Positions 16,111 to 26,277 of a stretch of DNA of 64,000 nucleotides are shown in pieces (position 1 is the first letter of the stretch; each line of letters begins with the position of its first letter). The DNA comes from Serratia marcescens. Lineage in GTDB: Bacteria > Pseudomonadota > Gammaproteobacteria > Enterobacterales > Enterobacteriaceae. The DNA lies in contig NZ_MJAO01000021.1 of NCBI RefSeq assembly GCF_001902635.1, positions 1 through 64,000 of the forward strand, given 5' to 3'. The translations under genes were made by a program, and so were the position numbers. The notes beneath the pieces are model-generated. The model had not been told where the DNA came from, did not search any database, and saw only the letters and a program-made list of their open reading frames with translations.

Positions 16111-16215
16111 ATGGAAATCAGAGCGGCGCGCCTGGACAACCGGCATGCTATCGCCGAGTTGATGACGGCGCTGGATTATTCCGGCACCTATTTTGCCAAG
16201 TTATTAAGTCAGTAA
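16111..16215 (+). pseudogene. N-terminal remnant of a GNAT acetyltransferase
   Basis: A 34-residue frame starts MEIRAARLDNRHAIAELM and ends soon after YFAKLLSQ. The beginning is that of a GNAT N-acetyltransferase (first strand and helix 1), with an AGGTAA ribosome-binding site, but the acetyl-CoA-binding part is missing. The next gene on the other strand ends at 16217. It looks like the remains of a gene cut by a deletion; expression as a peptide is possible but has no support. Confidence 0.5.
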
Positions 16216-16216
16216 G

Positions 16217-17284
16217 TTAGTCGCCCGCCGGCGCTGCCGTTTCCAGCCGGTTGCGGCCGTTCTGCTTCGCCAGGTAGAGCGCGCTGTCGGCCGCTTTCAG
16301 CCAGTCCAGGTAACCGCCCAGCGCGGGGTGGTAGTTGGCAATGCCGGCACTGATCTGCAGGCGCAGCTGCGGCGCCTCTTTGAAGCGGACCGCGTCCAGC
16401 CGCTGCTGGATGCGCCGCAAGACGGTTTCCGCCTGTTCGGCGCCGGTGTTCGGCAACACTGCACCAAACTCGTCGCCGCCGTAGCGCCCGACGATATCCA
16501 CGTTACGCAAACCGATCAGCAGTTCTTCCGCCAGCGCCGCCAGGGCTTCATCCCCTAGCGCATGGCCGAAGGTATCGTTGATGGTTTTGAAGCGGTCGAT
16601 ATCCATCAGGATCAGCGTGGCGCTGTCCTGATAACGGCGGCAGCTGTCGAACTGGCGATGCAGCAGGTGCTCCCAGTGGCGGCGGTTGTACAAGCCGGTC
16701 AGCCCATCGCGGGTGCTGATGCGTTGCAGCTCCCGTTTCTTCTCCGCCAGCCGTTTGGCGGTGCGGTAGGTCACCAGCCCAAGCAGCGTCGGATAAAGGT
16801 AGATCATCGGCAGACACAGATAGATTTGCAGGGGCGTGCTGTGCGGGTGAAACGGGAAGCCGAGCAGGGCGCTGGTGATCGCCGCCGCGGCCAATTGAAT
16901 CGCCAATCCTTTCGCAAACAGCGTCTTGCCGGCCGAAGCGATGTTGTTCATGCTCATCATCGACAGGATGACGATCGCAGGCAGCGCGTTGAACGCCATC
17001 ATCGCCGTCCAGAAGCCGCCGAAGGCGGAGTCGATCAGCAGGTTGCGAATTTCGGCTTTGAACGGATCTTTGGCGCGGCAGGCCAAGCGGTAGGCGAGAT
17101 GCGGCCAGAGAAAGCCGTGAAAGGCCAGCAATAGCCAGACCGCAGCGGGCGGATCCAGCGGGTAGACCCCTGCGAAGACGCAGATAAAACCGATCCCCAG
17201 GCCGGCGGTACGGGGCAGGTAGGTGCGTTTGGCGAAGCTGAGGCCGGATTTTCGGGCATCGAAAACGGGTGGGGCAATATACAT
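16217..17284 (-). CDS. Membrane diguanylate cyclase, MASE2 plus GGDEF
   Basis: Encodes 355 residues. Residues of about 15-185 hold five to six membrane helices of the MASE2 type seen in AdrA/DgcC (RTYLPRTAGLGIGFI then HGFLWPHLAYRLA). The C-terminal GGDEF domain keeps the exact active site GGDEF in GRYGGDEFGAVLP, and the inhibitory site RNVD sits five residues before it, so both catalysis and product inhibition are expected. It makes cyclic-di-GMP at the inner membrane. It is transcribed alone, between the riboswitch-controlled crcB and tatE, and is not part of that region in E. coli. Confidence 0.9.
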   Translation of the reverse strand: MYIAPPVFDARKSGLSFAKRTYLPRTAGLGIGFICVFAGVYPLDPPAAVWLLLAFHGFLWPHLAYRLACRAKDPFKAEIRNLLIDSAFGGFWTAMMAFNALPAIVILSMMSMNNIASAGKTLFAKGLAIQLAAAAITSALLGFPFHPHSTPLQIYLCLPMIYLYPTLLGLVTYRTAKRLAEKKRELQRISTRDGLTGLYNRRHWEHLLHRQFDSCRRYQDSATLILMDIDRFKTINDTFGHALGDEALAALAEELLIGLRNVDIVGRYGGDEFGAVLPNTGAEQAETVLRRIQQRLDAVRFKEAPQLRLQISAGIANYHPALGGYLDWLKAADSALYLAKQNGRNRLETAAPAGD

Positions 17285-17502
17285 CCGGCATCTCCCTGAT
17301 GAGTATCACGGCAGCGTATCACGCGGGTGATAAACTAAGAATAGTCTGGGATTCACGCCGTGAGACCGCGTGGCATTCCTGCGACGGATCTCACTCTGTT
17401 ACATGTTGTGGTTGTGTGAGCCGAAGGAAAGTCGCTAAATATTCGCAGGCAAGGTCAGTTTTTCTCGCTGTTCACGCAGCGCTCTATGATAAGAAGGTGA
17501 GT

Positions 17503-17718
17503 ATGGAAGGTATCAGCATTACCAAACTTCTGGTGATTGCGGTGTTGGTGATTTTACTGTTCGGCACCAGCAAACTGCGCACGCTCGGCGCCGATCTTGG
17601 CGCGGCGCTGAAGGGCTTTAAAAAAGCCGTGGGCGACGACAATACGCCGCCGGCCGCCGGCAACAACGCCGCCGAGAGCCAGTCTGCTCAGCAGAGCGTC
17701 GAAAAGAAAGACGTTTAA
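17503..17718 (+). CDS. tatE: Twin-arginine translocase subunit TatE
   Basis: Encodes 71 residues: one N-terminal membrane helix (about 5-21, ITKLLVIAVLVILLFGTSKL), the conserved FGTxKLRxLGxDLG hinge and amphipathic helix, and a short charged tail. It is a TatA-type component of the Tat export pore. The position between crcB and lipA is that of E. coli tatE, which supports TatE rather than TatA. The ATG at 17503 follows AAGAAGGTGAG; the longer upstream frame is not credible. Confidence 0.93.
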   Translation: MEGISITKLLVIAVLVILLFGTSKLRTLGADLGAALKGFKKAVGDDNTPPAAGNNAAESQSAQQSVEKKDV

Positions 17719-17739
17719 TCCCGTTTGGTGGCGCGCAAT

Positions 17740-17772
17740 AAAAAACGGATGCCTTGCTGACATCCGTTTTTT
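17740..17772. terminator. Bidirectional terminator between tatE and lipA
   Basis: ACGGATG (17745-17751) pairs with CATCCGT (17761-17767), with A tract before and T tract after. It can serve tatE (plus) and the convergent lipA (minus). Confidence 0.85.
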
Positions 17773-17811
17773 GGCGTTTCCGCCGTCTTTAGCGTAACAA
17801 ACTATTACGCG

Positions 17812-18777
17812 TTATTTCACTTCCAGCCCTTTGGCCTGCAGATCGGCGTGGTAAGACGAACGCACGAACGGGCCGCAGGCGGCGTGGGTGAAGCCCATCG
17901 CCATCGCTTCTTCTTTCATCTCATCGAACTCGGCCGGGCTGACGTAACGCTGCACCGGCAGGTGGTGACGGCTCGGCTGCAGATATTGCCCCAGCGTCAG
18001 CATGGTCACGCCGTGGCGGCGCAGATCGCGCATCACTTCGATGATTTCCGCGTTGGTTTCACCCAGGCCGACCATCAGGCCGGATTTGGTCGGGATATCC
18101 GGGTGCGCTTCTTTAAAGCGTTCCAGCAGCTTCAGCGACCACTCGTAGTTGGCGCCTGGGCGCACCTGGCGATAAACGCGCGGCACGTTTTCCAGGTTGT
18201 GGTTGAACACGTCCGGCGGCGTGGCGGTGAGGATCTCCAGCGCGCGATCCATACGGCCGCGGAAATCCGGCACCAGCGTTTCAATTTTGATGTTCGGGCT
18301 TTTGGCGCGGATGGCCGAGATGCAGTCGGCAAAGTGCTGAGCACCACCGTCGCGCAGATCGTCGCGGTCAACCGAGGTGATCACCACGTAACGCAGCGCC
18401 ATGTCGGCGATGGTTTGCGCCAGCTTTTCCGGTTCGTTGGCGTCCGGGGCGATCGGGCGGCCGTGGGCCACGTCGCAGAACGGGCAGCGACGGGTGCAAA
18501 TGGCGCCGAGGATCATGAAGGTGGCGGTACCGTGGTTGAAGCACTCGGACAGGTTAGGGCACGAGGCTTCCTCACAGACGGAGTGCAGGCCGTTTTTACG
18601 CATCGCGGCTTTGATGCCCTGAATGCGCGTTGAATCGGCAGGCAGTTTAATCTTCATCCACTCGGGTTTACGCAACAGCTCCTGCCGTTCGGTGACCACC
18701 GTTTTGACCGGGATCAGCGCCATTTTGTCAGCATCGCGGTATTTGACGCCGCGTTCCATCTGAATTGGTTTACTCAT
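17812..18777 (-). CDS. lipA: Lipoyl synthase
   Basis: Encodes 321 residues, the E. coli length. It is a radical SAM enzyme that inserts two sulfur atoms at C6 and C8 of protein-bound octanoate. Both iron-sulfur motifs are visible: the auxiliary cluster [12 protein letters not shown] and the radical SAM CxxxCxxC in CTRRCPFC. The start at 18777 ([10 protein letters not shown]) overlaps the end of lipB by 8 bases, so the two are coupled; the longer frame to 18873 lies inside lipB. It functions with LipB in the cytoplasm. Confidence 0.97.
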   Translation of the reverse strand: MSKPIQMERGVKYRDADKMALIPVKTVVTERQELLRKPEWMKIKLPADSTRIQGIKAAMRKNGLHSVCEEASCPNLSECFNHGTATFMILGAICTRRCPFCDVAHGRPIAPDANEPEKLAQTIADMALRYVVITSVDRDDLRDGGAQHFADCISAIRAKSPNIKIETLVPDFRGRMDRALEILTATPPDVFNHNLENVPRVYRQVRPGANYEWSLKLLERFKEAHPDIPTKSGLMVGLGETNAEIIEVMRDLRRHGVTMLTLGQYLQPSRHHLPVQRYVSPAEFDEMKEEAMAMGFTHAACGPFVRSSYHADLQAKGLEVK

Positions 18778-19438
18778 AATCGTGCAGGTTCCAGTTACGA
18801 AGCTCGACCGTCTGGTAGCCGAGTAAATGAACAAATTCCTGTACCAGGATTGGGTGTATGTCTTCAATGCCAACGCCGGGCGCCAGCGCGCTGACCTGCG
18901 TCATCTGCATGCCGGCGTAACCGCAAGGGTTGATGCGTTGGAAGGGGCTGAGATCCATCGCCACATTCAGGGCCAGGCCGTGGAATGAGCTGCCTTTGCG
19001 GATTCGCAAACCCAACGAACAGATTTTCTGCTCTCCCACATACACGCCGGGCGCATCCGGACGGGCACGCGATTCGAGGTGGAAGTGGGCGAGGGTGTTG
19101 ATAACGGTATCTTCTATCGCCGTGACCAATTGGCGTACGCCGACCTTGTTGCGTTTAAGATCGACCATCACGTACATCACCTGCTGACCCGGCCCGTGGT
19201 AGGTCACCTGGCCGCCGCGATCGCTCTGGACAACCGGGATATCACCGGGCATCAGCACGTGCTCGGCTTTGCCGGCCTGGCCCTGGGTGAACACCGGGTG
19301 ATGCTGCACCAGCCACAGCTCGTCCGGCGTGGTCTCGGTACGACTGTCGGTGAAGTTATGCATGGCTTGGGATACAGGCGCGTAGGGCTGCAACCCCAGC
19401 TGACGCAAAATGATCTTGTCTGGTTGCAAAAGAGTCAT
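18770..19438 (-). CDS. lipB: Octanoyl-ACP:protein octanoyltransferase
   Basis: Encodes 222 residues. The conserved segment [14 protein letters not shown] binds the acyl chain, the catalytic Cys is in INPCGYAGM and the partner Lys in the LGLRIRKG region. It moves octanoate from acyl carrier protein to lipoyl domains, the substrate of LipA encoded directly downstream. The order ybeD-lipB-lipA is that of E. coli, where another gene (ybeF) separates lipB and lipA; here they overlap. Confidence 0.96.
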   Translation of the reverse strand: MTLLQPDKIILRQLGLQPYAPVSQAMHNFTDSRTETTPDELWLVQHHPVFTQGQAGKAEHVLMPGDIPVVQSDRGGQVTYHGPGQQVMYVMVDLKRNKVGVRQLVTAIEDTVINTLAHFHLESRARPDAPGVYVGEQKICSLGLRIRKGSSFHGLALNVAMDLSPFQRINPCGYAGMQMTQVSALAPGVGIEDIHPILVQEFVHLLGYQTVELRNWNLHDYE

Positions 19439-19507
19439 CGTCAGGTTACAGAAGTGGTAAAGCCATTATACCGGGCGCTCCGGCCTGCGACCAGCCTTTC
19501 GCTGACC

Positions 19508-19549
19508 AAAAATGCGCAACCCGGGAAGAGGCAGCGCCGTCCCGGGTTG
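19508..19549 (-). terminator. Terminator after ybeD
   Basis: CAACCCGGGA (19517-19526) pairs perfectly with TCCCGGGTTG (19540-19549). On the minus strand it is followed within a few bases by five T (A at 19508-19512 on the plus strand). It separates dacA-ybeD from lipBA. Confidence 0.65.
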
Positions 19550-19572
19550 ATAAGCAGGGGGTTATGCTGGAA

Positions 19573-19839
19573 TTACAGCACCATGCGAACAATTTCAATG
19601 TTGCCCAACTCTTCGTATAGGGTTTCGACCTGCTCGATGTGAGTGGCGTTGATGGTGATGGAGACGGAGTGGTAGTTGCCTTTGCTGCTCGGCTTAACCT
19701 GCGGGTTGTAATCGCCCGGCGCATGGCGCTGCACCACTTCAACTACCTGGTCAACCAGCTCAGGCTGCGCCAGGCCCATCACCTTGTAGGTAAACGAGCA
19801 AGGGAATTCGAGCAGTTCGTTCAGTTTAGTTTTTTGCAT
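19573..19839 (-). CDS. ybeD: DUF493 family protein YbeD
   Basis: Encodes 88 residues, one more than E. coli YbeD, with the small alpha/beta ACT-like DUF493 fold ([18 protein letters not shown] at the start). The function is not established; a link with lipoate metabolism has been proposed only from gene position. It lies between dacA and lipB as in E. coli. Confidence 0.93.
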   Translation of the reverse strand: MQKTKLNELLEFPCSFTYKVMGLAQPELVDQVVEVVQRHAPGDYNPQVKPSSKGNYHSVSITINATHIEQVETLYEELGNIEIVRMVL

Positions 19840-19878
19840 GTGCGTGCGCTCCAGAGTGCTAGCTAATCTATAAATTAT

Positions 19879-19900
19879 AACTCCCGCCGGGGCGGGAGTT
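19879..19900. terminator. GC-rich palindrome after dacA, probable weak terminator
   Basis: AACTCCCGCC (19880-19889) pairs with GGCGGGAGTT (19891-19900 region), giving a strong stem between dacA and ybeD. On the minus strand it is followed by ATAATTTATA, only moderately T-rich, so it may terminate poorly or just protect the dacA mRNA end. Confidence 0.45.
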
Positions 19901-19943
19901 AGTGTTATTCAGTATATGGGGACGATTTCGCCCGTTTCAACCG

Positions 19944-21155
19944 TTAACCGAACCAGTGGTGGAACATCAGTTTGATGTAGTCCACGATGCGGCTGAAGAA
20001 ACCGCCTTCTTTCACTTCGTTCATCACCACCAACGGACGCTGGTCGATGGTCTTGCCGTCCAGTTGGAAGTTGATGCTGCCGACCACCTGGTTTTTCGCC
20101 AGCGGCGCGTGAATTTCAGGGGTGTTCAGCACATAGCTGGCCTTCAGATCTTTCATGCGGCCGCGCGGGATGGTCAGGTAGACGTCTTTGTCCACGCCCA
20201 GCTCAACGCGGTCGGCATCGCCGAACCACACCGGCTCGGAGGCAAACTCTTTACCGACTTTCAGCGGCGCCACGGTTTCGAAGAAGCGGAAGCCCCAGGT
20301 CAGCAGTTTCTTGCTTTCGGTTTCACGGCCCTTGTAGGTGCGGCCGCCCAGTACGGCGGAGATCAGACGCATCTGGCCTTCGGTCGCCGAAGCCACCAGG
20401 TTATAACCCGCTGCGTCGGTGTGGCCGGTTTTGATGCCGTCGACGTTCAGGCTGGTATCCCACAGCAGACCATTGCGGTTCACCTGGCGAATGTTGTTGA
20501 AGGTGAACTCTTTTTCTTTATAAATCGCGTATTCGTCCGGTACGTCGCGGATCAGCGCCTGGCCGATCAGCGCCATGTCGCGCGCTGAGCTGTATTGGCC
20601 CTGGGCATCCAGGCCGTGCACCGTCTGGAAGTGGGTGTTCTGCAGGCCCAGTTTGTTGACGTAGGTGTTCATCAGGTTGACGAACGCGTCCTGGCTGCCG
20701 GCGACGTAGTCGGCCATCGCCACGCAGGCGTCGTTACCGGATTGCAGGTTGATGCCGCGGGTCAGTTTGGAGACCGGCACGCGATCGCCCGGCTTCAGGA
20801 ACATCAGCGAGGAGCCTTTAAACACCGGGTTGCCGGTCGCCCAAGCGTCCTGGCCGACGGTCACCAGATCGTCCTGGCCGATTTTGCCCGCTTTCAGTGC
20901 CTGGCCGATGACGTAGCTGGTCATCATTTTGGTCAGGCTGGCCGGATCGCGACGCGCGTCGGCGTTCATCTCAGCCAGCACCTTGCCGGAGTTGTAATCA
21001 ATCAGGATGTACGCTTCCGCATCGATCTGCGGGACACCTGGGATCATGGTTTTGATGTTAACGTCATCGGCATGCGCAACGGAGGCTGCGCTCATTGCGA
21101 TAACGGTGCCGAGCGCGATGCTCTTGATTAAGCGAAAAGAAGTTACTTGTTTCAT
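19944..21155 (-). CDS. dacA: D-alanyl-D-alanine carboxypeptidase PBP5
   Basis: Encodes 403 residues, as E. coli PBP5. A Sec signal peptide covers residues 1-29 (cut after AHA). The penicillin-binding motifs are SLTK with nucleophile Ser73 (Ser44 of the mature protein), SGN in NLQSGNDAC and KTG in [11 protein letters not shown]. The C-terminal amphipathic helix ([11 protein letters not shown]) anchors it to the periplasmic face of the inner membrane. It removes the terminal D-Ala of pentapeptides. The start at 21155 is chosen because the signal peptide begins there. It is downstream of rlpA. Confidence 0.97.
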   Translation of the reverse strand: MKQVTSFRLIKSIALGTVIAMSAASVAHADDVNIKTMIPGVPQIDAEAYILIDYNSGKVLAEMNADARRDPASLTKMMTSYVIGQALKAGKIGQDDLVTVGQDAWATGNPVFKGSSLMFLKPGDRVPVSKLTRGINLQSGNDACVAMADYVAGSQDAFVNLMNTYVNKLGLQNTHFQTVHGLDAQGQYSSARDMALIGQALIRDVPDEYAIYKEKEFTFNNIRQVNRNGLLWDTSLNVDGIKTGHTDAAGYNLVASATEGQMRLISAVLGGRTYKGRETESKKLLTWGFRFFETVAPLKVGKEFASEPVWFGDADRVELGVDKDVYLTIPRGRMKDLKASYVLNTPEIHAPLAKNQVVGSINFQLDGKTIDQRPLVVMNEVKEGGFFSRIVDYIKLMFHHWFG

Positions 21156-21337
21156 GATCGGGACTACAACATCCGTGATGGGTAAAGTTAAAAAACGAGC
21201 CACACTATAGCAGATGCGATCCCGGCAGGCATTATCCATTCATCTGACTAATTGCGGTTAGTGACCTTTTAGCTGCAAGAAAATGTTTCAGCTAAATAAC
21301 CGTTTATCAGCCGCGAATGCCCACCGGGGCGTCACGC

Positions 21338-22420
21338 TCAGGGTGCAGCAGTAACGAAAGACTGTTGTTGCGCTTCGCTGGCCAGACGCTGTTGCAGCTG
21401 GGTCGCCTGCTGACGGCTGCTGAACGGGCCGAGCTGGACGCGATAAACGTTGCCGCTGGCCGCCACTTTGCCCGGTACGCCAAACTGTTGGCTCAGGCTT
21501 TGTTGCCAGCTTTGAGCGCGCTCGGCGCTGCTCAGCGCGCCGACCTGCACCACATAACCACCGGAGGAGGCGGCAGCCATGCCGGCCGCCGCAGCGCCGG
21601 CTGCGACCGGTGCGGCCACCGCGGCGGCGGCTTCAGGCTCGGAACCTTCCAGCACGCCGGCCGGCACTGCGCTTGGCGCGCCGAGGAAACCGCCGCGGCC
21701 ATTGCCGGCGTTGCCGCTGGCCGCTGGAACGTTGTCGTCGGTACGCAGAGTGCTGTTATCGATCGGGCGCACGGCCGCGCCGCTGGCGACAGGAACTTCT
21801 TGCTGCATTGGCGTACCCATGCCGCTGGAGCCGAGATCCGGGCGCGACGGCAGCGCGTAGCTCTGTTTCGCCACGATGGTGCCGATAGAGCCAGGGCCGC
21901 TCAGCGTGCCGTCTGGCGCCACGCTGATGAAATCAACTTTGACTTTGGTGTTGTTGGACAGGTTGAGGCGATCGGCGGCGGCTTTCGACAGATCGATGAT
22001 GCGGCCTTTGGTGTAAGGCCCGCGATCGTTGACCCGCACCACCAGCTGACGGCCATTGGCCAGGTTGGTGACGCGCACGTAGCTCGGGATCGGTAAGGTC
22101 GGGTGTGCCGCGGTCAGGCCGTTGGGATCGAACTGCTCGCCCAGCGCGGTGGTGTTGCCGTTGGCTTCTTCGCCATACCAGGCTGCCAGGCCGGTCTGCG
22201 AGAAGTTCTGCGGATCTTTTACGATGCGGTAAGTATCGCCATTAACCTTATAATCCTGCATGTTGTTAGGGTTATAGGGTTCATATTGAGGCTCGACGCC
22301 GCCGATCTCCACCACCGGGCCGTTGTACGGCTGCTGCGGCGCTTGCTGTTCCGTGGTCGGGGCGGTACAGGCGGAAAGCAACACCGCCGCGAGACCGATC
22401 CAAAGCCATTCCTTACGCAT
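21338..22420 (-). CDS. rlpA: Septal-ring lytic transglycosylase lipoprotein RlpA
   Basis: Encodes 360 residues. The lipobox LLSAC places the lipidated Cys at residue 18. A double-psi beta-barrel (about 75-170, with GLAAWYGEEANGNTTALGE and RVNDRGPY) carries the RlpA fold, an Ala/Gly/Pro-rich linker follows (about 200-280), and a SPOR domain (about 285-358) binds denuded peptidoglycan at the septum. In some bacteria RlpA cleaves peptidoglycan strands lacking stem peptides. It follows mrdB by 10 bases in the mrd operon. Confidence 0.94.
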   Translation of the reverse strand: MRKEWLWIGLAAVLLSACTAPTTEQQAPQQPYNGPVVEIGGVEPQYEPYNPNNMQDYKVNGDTYRIVKDPQNFSQTGLAAWYGEEANGNTTALGEQFDPNGLTAAHPTLPIPSYVRVTNLANGRQLVVRVNDRGPYTKGRIIDLSKAAADRLNLSNNTKVKVDFISVAPDGTLSGPGSIGTIVAKQSYALPSRPDLGSSGMGTPMQQEVPVASGAAVRPIDNSTLRTDDNVPAASGNAGNGRGGFLGAPSAVPAGVLEGSEPEAAAAVAAPVAAGAAAAGMAAASSGGYVVQVGALSSAERAQSWQQSLSQQFGVPGKVAASGNVYRVQLGPFSSRQQATQLQQRLASEAQQQSFVTAAP

Positions 22421-22430
22421 TACTCACCTC

Positions 22431-23543
22431 TTATAAACTTTTAGACAGCATTTTCCGATGCGTGTGGATCGACATGATGATACCGAAACCGGCCATCAAC
22501 ACTATCAGCGCCGAACCCCCGTAACTGACCAGAGGCAAAGGTACGCCAACTACCGGCAAAATGCCACTGACCATACCAATGTTAACAAATACATAAACGA
22601 ACAAAATCAGCATCAGGCCGCCGACCATCACGCGGCCGAAGGTGGTTTGCGCCTTGGCGGCGATCATCAGCCCGCGAATGATCACCAGCAGATAGAGTGC
22701 CAGCAGCACCAATACCCCGATCAGCCCCAGCTCTTCGGCCAATACGGCGAAGATGAAGTCGGTATGGCGTTCCGGCAGGAACTCCAACTGCGACTGGGTG
22801 CCGTGCAGCCAGCCCTTGCCGGACAGGCCGCCGGAGCCGATGGCGATCTTCGATTGGATAATATGGTAGCCGGCGCCGAGCGGATCGCTCTCCGGATCCA
22901 ACAGCATCATGACGCGGTCGCGCTGGTAGCCGTGCATCAGGAAGAACCACAGCACCGGGATAAAGGCCGCCAGCATCAGGGCGGCGACGGCGATCAGCTT
23001 CCAGCTCATGCCAGACAGGAACAGCACGAACAGGCCGGAGGCGGCGATCAGGATCGAGGTGCCCAGATCCGGCTGCGCGGCCACCAGCAGCGTCGGCAGG
23101 AAAATCAGCACCAGCGCGATGGCGGTGTTTTTCAGCGAAGGCGGACAGACGTCGCGGTTCATGAAGCGCGCCACCATCAGCGGCACGGCGATCTTGGCGA
23201 TTTCCGACGGCTGGAAACGCACCACGCCGAGATCCAGCCAGCGCTGTGCGCCTTTACTGATCTGCCCGAAGGCGTCCACCAGGATCAGCAAAATCACGCA
23301 GAAAATATACAGGTAGGGCGCCCAGCTTTCGTACACGCGCGGCGGGATTTGCGCCATCACGGCCATCACGATCAGCCCCATGACGATCTGGCCTATCTTG
23401 CGCTCCATCATGCCGATGTCCTGGCCGCTGGCGCTCCACATCACGAAGGCGCTGTAGACCAGCAAAGCCAGAATCAGCAGCAGGAACGTCGGATCGATAT
23501 GGATTTTGGTCCAGATCGAGCCTTTTTGTTGGCTTTCAGTCAT
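22431..23543 (-). CDS. mrdB: Peptidoglycan glycosyltransferase RodA (MrdB)
   Basis: Encodes 370 residues with ten membrane helices of the SEDS family. Typical SEDS regions are [33 protein letters not shown] and [15 protein letters not shown] near the end. RodA polymerises lipid II during cell elongation and works with PBP2, encoded 8 bases upstream on the same strand. The gene order mrdA-mrdB-rlpA is that of E. coli. Confidence 0.97.
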   Translation of the reverse strand: MTESQQKGSIWTKIHIDPTFLLLILALLVYSAFVMWSASGQDIGMMERKIGQIVMGLIVMAVMAQIPPRVYESWAPYLYIFCVILLILVDAFGQISKGAQRWLDLGVVRFQPSEIAKIAVPLMVARFMNRDVCPPSLKNTAIALVLIFLPTLLVAAQPDLGTSILIAASGLFVLFLSGMSWKLIAVAALMLAAFIPVLWFFLMHGYQRDRVMMLLDPESDPLGAGYHIIQSKIAIGSGGLSGKGWLHGTQSQLEFLPERHTDFIFAVLAEELGLIGVLVLLALYLLVIIRGLMIAAKAQTTFGRVMVGGLMLILFVYVFVNIGMVSGILPVVGVPLPLVSYGGSALIVLMAGFGIIMSIHTHRKMLSKSL

Positions 23544-23551
23544 GTTCTACC

Positions 23552-25447
23552 TTAGTCACCTTCTACGCCAGGCGGCAGCGGGGCCTCGCTTGGCAATTGC
23601 GTATTGTTGTCGCCCAGCAGAATATGGTCGAGGATCTGGCGGGTGATGGTCCCCACCGCCGGACCGGAGCCGCCGTTTTCCAGAATGATGGCGACCGACA
23701 CCGTCGGGTTGTTGAACGGCGCGAAGGCGGTCATCAGCTTGTGATCGCGCAGGTGCTCCGCCAGTTTGTGGGCGTTGTAGGTTTCGTAGCCGAATACCTG
23801 TGCGGTACCCGATTTCGCCGCGGCTTTGTAAGGGGCGTCCGCAAAGTATTTGCGTGCCGTCCCGTTCGGACGGTTGGCCACACCGTACATGCCGTCTTTG
23901 GCGATTTCCCAGAAGCCGGAGTGAATATCGCCGATCTGCGTGTCTTCTTCCTGCTTGAACGGCACCAGTGCGCCGTTGACGCGGGTGCTCTGCAGCAGGT
24001 GCGGCGTTTTGACGGTGCCGTCGTTGATCAGGGTGTTCAGCGCCTTGGCCATCTGGATCGGCGTGGCGGTCCAGTAACCCTGGCCGATGCCCACCGGAAT
24101 GGTGTCGCCCTGATACCACGGCTTTTTATAGCGCTTCAGCTTCCATTCGCGCGTCGGCATCAGGCCGGAGCGCTCTTCGGCCAGATCGATGCCGGTGTAC
24201 TGGCCGTAACCGAATTTGGTCAGCCAGGTCGACAGCCGATCGATCCCCATATCATAGGCGACCTGATAGAAATAGGTATCTGCGGACTCTTCCAGCGCCT
24301 TGGTGACGTTCAGCCGGCCGTGGCCCCATTTTTTCCAGTCGCGGAAGCGTTTTTCCGAGCCGGGCAGTTGCCACCAGCCAGGATCGAACACCACGGTGTT
24401 CTTGGTGATCACCCCGGCGCTGAGCGCAGACACCGCGATATAAGGCTTCACCGTCGACGCGGGCGGGTAAACCCCCTGCGTGGCGCGGTTGATCAGTGGG
24501 CGATTCGGATCGTTCAGCAGCCCCTGATAGTCCTTGCTGGAAATGCCGTCCACGAACAGGTTCGGATCGTAGCTCGGGTTGGACACCATCGCCAGAATGG
24601 CGCCGGTACGCGGATCGCTCACCACCACCGCGGCGCGGCTGCCGACCAGCAGCTGTTCGATATAGCGCTGCAGGTTGAGATCGAGGGTCAGGTAAACGTC
24701 CTGACCGGCGGAAGGCGGCTGCTCGTGCAACTGGCGGATCACCCGGCCGCGGTTGTTGACCTCAACCTCTTCATAACCGGTTTTACCGTGCAGCGTGTCC
24801 TCGTAGTAACGTTCGATGCCCAGCTTGCCGATATCGTGAGTGGCGGCGTAGTTGGCCAGCTTGCCGTCTTTATCCAGGCGCTCGACGTCGCGGTCGTTGA
24901 TCTTCGACACGTAGCCGGTGACGTGGGTGAGGGCGGAGCCATAAGGGTAGTAGCGGCGCTGGTAGCCTTTCACTTCCACACCGGGGAAGCGGAACTGATT
25001 GACCGCAAAGCGGGCGACCTGTACCTCGGTCAGCGCGGTTTTCACCGGAATGGAGACGAAACGGCGCGAACGCTTGCGCTCTTTTTCGAAATTGACGATG
25101 TCGTCGTCGGTCAGATCGACCACCGGGCGCAGCGCCTGCAGCGTGGCTTTGAGATCGTCGATCTTCTCCGGCATCAGCTCCAGCTGATAAATGGTGCGGT
25201 TGAGCGCCAGCGGGGTGCCGTTGCGATCGTAGATGATGCCGCGGCTGGGCGCGATGGGCACCAGCTTGATGCGGTTTTCGTTGGAGCGGGTGCGGTAATC
25301 CTCGACGCGGACCACTTGCAGATTATACAGGTTGGCGATCAGGATGCCGGACAGCACCAGGATGACCAAGAACGCCACCAGGGCGCGGCGTACAAACAGG
25401 GCGGATTCAGCCGTATAGTCGCGAAAAGGGTTACGTTCTATTTTCAT
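23552..25447 (-). CDS. mrdA: Penicillin-binding protein 2 (MrdA)
   Basis: Encodes 631 residues. One N-terminal membrane anchor (about 22-43) is followed by the pedestal domain and the transpeptidase domain. Motifs are STVK (nucleophile Ser, near residue 330), SAD in EESADTYFYQVA and KSGTAQ. It cross-links peptidoglycan in the elongasome together with RodA. The order rlmH-mrdA-mrdB is conserved; 38 bases separate it from rlmH. Confidence 0.97.
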   Translation of the reverse strand: MKIERNPFRDYTAESALFVRRALVAFLVILVLSGILIANLYNLQVVRVEDYRTRSNENRIKLVPIAPSRGIIYDRNGTPLALNRTIYQLELMPEKIDDLKATLQALRPVVDLTDDDIVNFEKERKRSRRFVSIPVKTALTEVQVARFAVNQFRFPGVEVKGYQRRYYPYGSALTHVTGYVSKINDRDVERLDKDGKLANYAATHDIGKLGIERYYEDTLHGKTGYEEVEVNNRGRVIRQLHEQPPSAGQDVYLTLDLNLQRYIEQLLVGSRAAVVVSDPRTGAILAMVSNPSYDPNLFVDGISSKDYQGLLNDPNRPLINRATQGVYPPASTVKPYIAVSALSAGVITKNTVVFDPGWWQLPGSEKRFRDWKKWGHGRLNVTKALEESADTYFYQVAYDMGIDRLSTWLTKFGYGQYTGIDLAEERSGLMPTREWKLKRYKKPWYQGDTIPVGIGQGYWTATPIQMAKALNTLINDGTVKTPHLLQSTRVNGALVPFKQEEDTQIGDIHSGFWEIAKDGMYGVANRPNGTARKYFADAPYKAAAKSGTAQVFGYETYNAHKLAEHLRDHKLMTAFAPFNNPTVSVAIILENGGSGPAVGTITRQILDHILLGDNNTQLPSEAPLPPGVEGD

Positions 25448-25485
25448 CCCGCTGCTTTATTTCACTCTGTCACGGTCACCACCGG

Positions 25486-25956
25486 CTATTCCCGGTGGTA
25501 AGGATGATTTGTTGTAATGCTCCAGGCGCGGTAGAGGCTTTCGGCCACCAGGACGCGCACCAAAGGATGCGGCAGCGTCAACGGAGAAAGTGACCAGCTC
25601 TGCTCGGCAGCGGCTTTACAGGCAGGCGCCAACCCTTCCGGGCCGCCGATCAGCAAACTGACGTTGCGGCCATCCTGCTTCCAGCGCTCAAGCTGTTGCG
25701 CCAGCTGCGGCGTTTCCCACGGCGTGCCGGGGATATCCAGCGTAACGATGCGGTTGCCTTTGCCTACCGCCGCCAGCATTTGCTCGCCTTCCTTGTCCAG
25801 AATGCGCTTGATGTCGGCGTTTTTGCCGCGTTTGCCCGCCGGGATCTCGGTCAGCTCAAACGGCATGTCTTTGGGAAAGCGGTGCAGGTAATCCATAAAA
25901 CCGGTTTGCACCCAGTCTGGCATTTTGGTGCCGACCGCCACCAATTGCAGTTTCAC
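25486..25956 (-). CDS. rlmH: 23S rRNA pseudouridine-1915 N3-methyltransferase
   Basis: Encodes 156 residues of a SPOUT methyltransferase with the trefoil-knot SAM site in [14 protein letters not shown] and [20 protein letters not shown]. It methylates pseudouridine 1915 in helix 69 of the 23S rRNA on the 70S ribosome. It starts 3 bases after the stop of rsfS, so the two ribosome-related genes are co-expressed. Confidence 0.96.
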   Translation of the reverse strand: MKLQLVAVGTKMPDWVQTGFMDYLHRFPKDMPFELTEIPAGKRGKNADIKRILDKEGEQMLAAVGKGNRIVTLDIPGTPWETPQLAQQLERWKQDGRNVSLLIGGPEGLAPACKAAAEQSWSLSPLTLPHPLVRVLVAESLYRAWSITTNHPYHRE

Positions 25957-25959
25957 CGC

Positions 25960-26277
25960 TTAGCTCCAGAGTTTTTCCAGCTCGTACAGACGACGGCTTT
26001 CTTCCTGCATCACGTGCACGATCACTTCGCCCAGATCGACCACGATCCAGTCGGAGGCTTCCTGGCCTTTCATGCCGTACAGTTCCATACCCGCGGCGCG
26101 GGATTCTTGCACTACGTGGCTGGCGATCGACATCACGTGGCGAGTCGAGGTGCCGGTGCAGATGATCATGCAATCGGTGATGCTGGATTTGCCCTGTACA
26201 TCCAGAGCGATAATGTCTTGGCCTTTCAGGTCATCGATTTTATCGATGACGAAATCTTGGAGCGCTTTACCTTGCAA
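25960..26277 (-). CDS. rsfS: Ribosome silencing factor RsfS
   Basis: Encodes 105 residues of the RsfS/Iojap family, with the conserved core [14 protein letters not shown] and [16 protein letters not shown]. It binds ribosomal protein L14 and blocks subunit joining in starvation. It is the first gene before rlmH and mrdA. In E. coli cobC lies between nadD and rsfS; here that gene is missing and a 194-base gap remains. Confidence 0.96.
   Translation of the reverse strand: MQGKALQDFVIDKIDDLKGQDIIALDVQGKSSITDCMIICTGTSTRHVMSIASHVVQESRAAGMELYGMKGQEASDWIVVDLGEVIVHVMQEESRRLYELEKLWS

Noticed and set aside
23597-25501. 634-codon open frame antisense to mrdA
   Set aside because: Shadow of the PBP2 gene in GC-rich DNA; no ribosome-binding site, low-complexity His/Arg/Gln composition, no family resemblance.
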